The position numbers and the translations under genes were made by a program. The notes below the pieces were generated by a model, which worked only from the letters and a program-made list of their open reading frames with translations, was not told the DNA's origin and did no database searches. A stretch of 6,903 nt of DNA, from assembly GCA_016209665.1 (NCBI GenBank), contig JACQVT010000480.1, forward strand, positions 1-6,903, written 5' to 3'. Numbering within the stretch: position 1 is the first letter of the stretch; each line of letters begins with the position of its first letter. Positions 6,445-6,903 of the stretch are shown here, in pieces. The stretch comes from Planctomycetota bacterium. Its GTDB lineage: Bacteria > Planctomycetota > Phycisphaerae > UBA1845 > PWPN01.

Positions 6445-6464
6445 CCCGGAGCGCAAGCGACGGG
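6445..6464. repeat. Imperfect palindrome downstream of the Gfo/Idh/MocA gene
   Basis: Outer arms CCCG (6445-6448) and CGGG (6461-6464) and inner arms CGC/GCG around AA (6452-6459) form an interrupted hairpin starting 15 nt after the stop at 6429. It resembles dispersed palindromes I recall from planctomycete intergenic DNA, but that was not checked. Confidence 0.5.
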
Positions 6465-6495
6465 TTGACTCGATACACGAGAGCGGAGCACGTAG

Positions 6496-6520
6496 CGGCC
6501 GGCGCCCTCGCCGGCCGTTT
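6496..6520 (+). terminator. Strong 9-bp hairpin, possible terminator
   Basis: CGGCCGGCG (6496-6504) pairs perfectly with CGCCGGCCG (6509-6517) around a CCCT loop, followed by TTT on the plus strand. It lies 67 nt after the Gfo/Idh/MocA stop. The all-GC stem is strong, but three T residues are few for an intrinsic terminator, so it may instead be a dispersed palindrome or an mRNA 3' end stabiliser. The stem forms equally on the minus strand, where hslV transcription enters. Confidence 0.4.
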
Positions 6521-6552
6521 CCCGGATCGGTGTGCATCTTGCGCGCCCTGGA

Positions 6553-6572
6553 GGCGGGCAGGGATGCCCGCC
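6553..6572. repeat. Perfect palindrome, 8-bp stem, downstream of hslV
   Basis: GGCGGGCA (6553-6560) and TGCCCGCC (6565-6572) pair perfectly around GGGA. It lies 24 nt beyond the hslV stop, in the convergent gap. No T-tract follows on the minus strand. Its sequence differs from the palindromes at 6445 and 6496, so three different kinds occupy this one gap. Confidence 0.7.
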
Positions 6573-6596
6573 CCCCAAGAGGCGGCGTCCGCACTC

Positions 6597-6903
6597 TCAC
6601 AGCGTTTCGATCGTGATGCGGTCGTTGGTGAAGACGCAGATGTCGGCGGCGATGAGCAGCGACTCGCGCACGATCTGGTCGGCGGGCAGCGGGGAGTGCT
6701 TGAGCAGAGCCCGGGCGGCCGCGGCGGCGAACATCCCGCCGGAGCCGATGCCGATGATGCCGTCGGTGGGCTCGATGACGTTGCAGTCGCCGCTGACGAT
6801 GAGCGAGGTCTCGGCGTCGACGACGGCGAGGAGGGATTCGAGCCGCCGCAGGATGCGGTCGGTCCGCCAGTCCTTGGCGAGCTGAGTGGCGGCCCGCTTG
6901 AGG
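6597..6903 (-). CDS. hslV: HslV (ClpQ), peptidase subunit of HslVU, C-terminal part
   Basis: The minus strand encodes the last 101 residues of HslV, ending with a TGA at 6599-6597. The N-terminus, with the catalytic Thr exposed after Met removal, lies beyond the right edge; E. coli HslV has about 176 residues, so roughly 75 are missing. Recognition rests on near-identity to the family core: [16 protein letters not shown], then [30 protein letters not shown], and the C-terminal [10 protein letters not shown]. HslV is the threonine peptidase double ring (dodecamer) that degrades proteins unfolded by HslU in the cytoplasm. The visible part is intact. It converges with the Gfo/Idh/MocA gene across a 167-nt gap filled with palindromes, and it is not directly followed by hslU, which starts 1.6 kb further along the same strand. 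Confidence 0.95.
   Translation of the reverse strand, partial: LKRAATQLAKDWRTDRILRRLESLLAVVDAETSLIVSGDCNVIEPTDGIIGIGSGGMFAAAAARALLKHSPLPADQIVRESLLIAADICVFTNDRITIETL

Noticed and set aside
4210..6600. 796-codon open frame on the minus strand
   Set aside because: It overlaps the Gfo/Idh/MocA gene and hslU in wrong frames, crosses palindromes, and is Arg/Pro-rich without recognisable domains.

Overview
The window is GC-rich and most likely chromosomal DNA of a planctomycete, probably Phycisphaerae-like. This is inferred from three things: a secreted glycosidase ending in a two-repeat dockerin module with planctomycete-style DVDQ loops, a Tat-exported Gfo/Idh/MocA protein (a family strongly expanded in that phylum), and several kinds of short dispersed palindromes between genes. 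No 16S or other phylogenetic marker is present, so this is a lineage guess.

Layout. 87-2654 (+) encodes a large exported multidomain clan GH-A-like glycoside hydrolase with a C-terminal dockerin. 2734-3507 (+) encodes an exported tyrosine-phosphatase-family protein (HCxxGKDRTG), 79 nt downstream and possibly co-transcribed. 3527-3646 holds four tandem 30-nt hairpin units in the convergent gap before hslU. 3657-4997 (-) is complete hslU, the AAA+ unfoldase. 4998-5226 is a divergent control region with a promoter-like box pair on each strand, one palindrome and a short tandem repeat. 5227-6429 (+) is a Tat-exported Gfo/Idh/MocA-fold protein. 6430-6596 is a second convergent gap with three unrelated palindromes. 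6597-6903 (-) is the C-terminal part of hslV, the peptidase partner of HslU, running off the right edge.

How the genes fit together. HslV and HslU form one ATP-dependent protease, and their genes are usually adjacent in one operon. Here the order hslV then hslU survives on the minus strand, but about 1.6 kb including an opposite-strand oxidoreductase-like gene separates them, and hslU has its own promoter-like sequence with almost no 5' leader. The glycosidase and the Gfo/Idh/MocA protein both look exported and fit carbohydrate breakdown, but nothing here links them directly.

The most notable signals are the split hslVU locus, the hairpin array with paired stem changes, palindromes in both convergent gaps, and a Gfo/Idh/MocA protein that lacks the family's usual catalytic Lys, Asp and His. 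I see no clear defence system, integrase, transposase, CRISPR, tRNA or rRNA.
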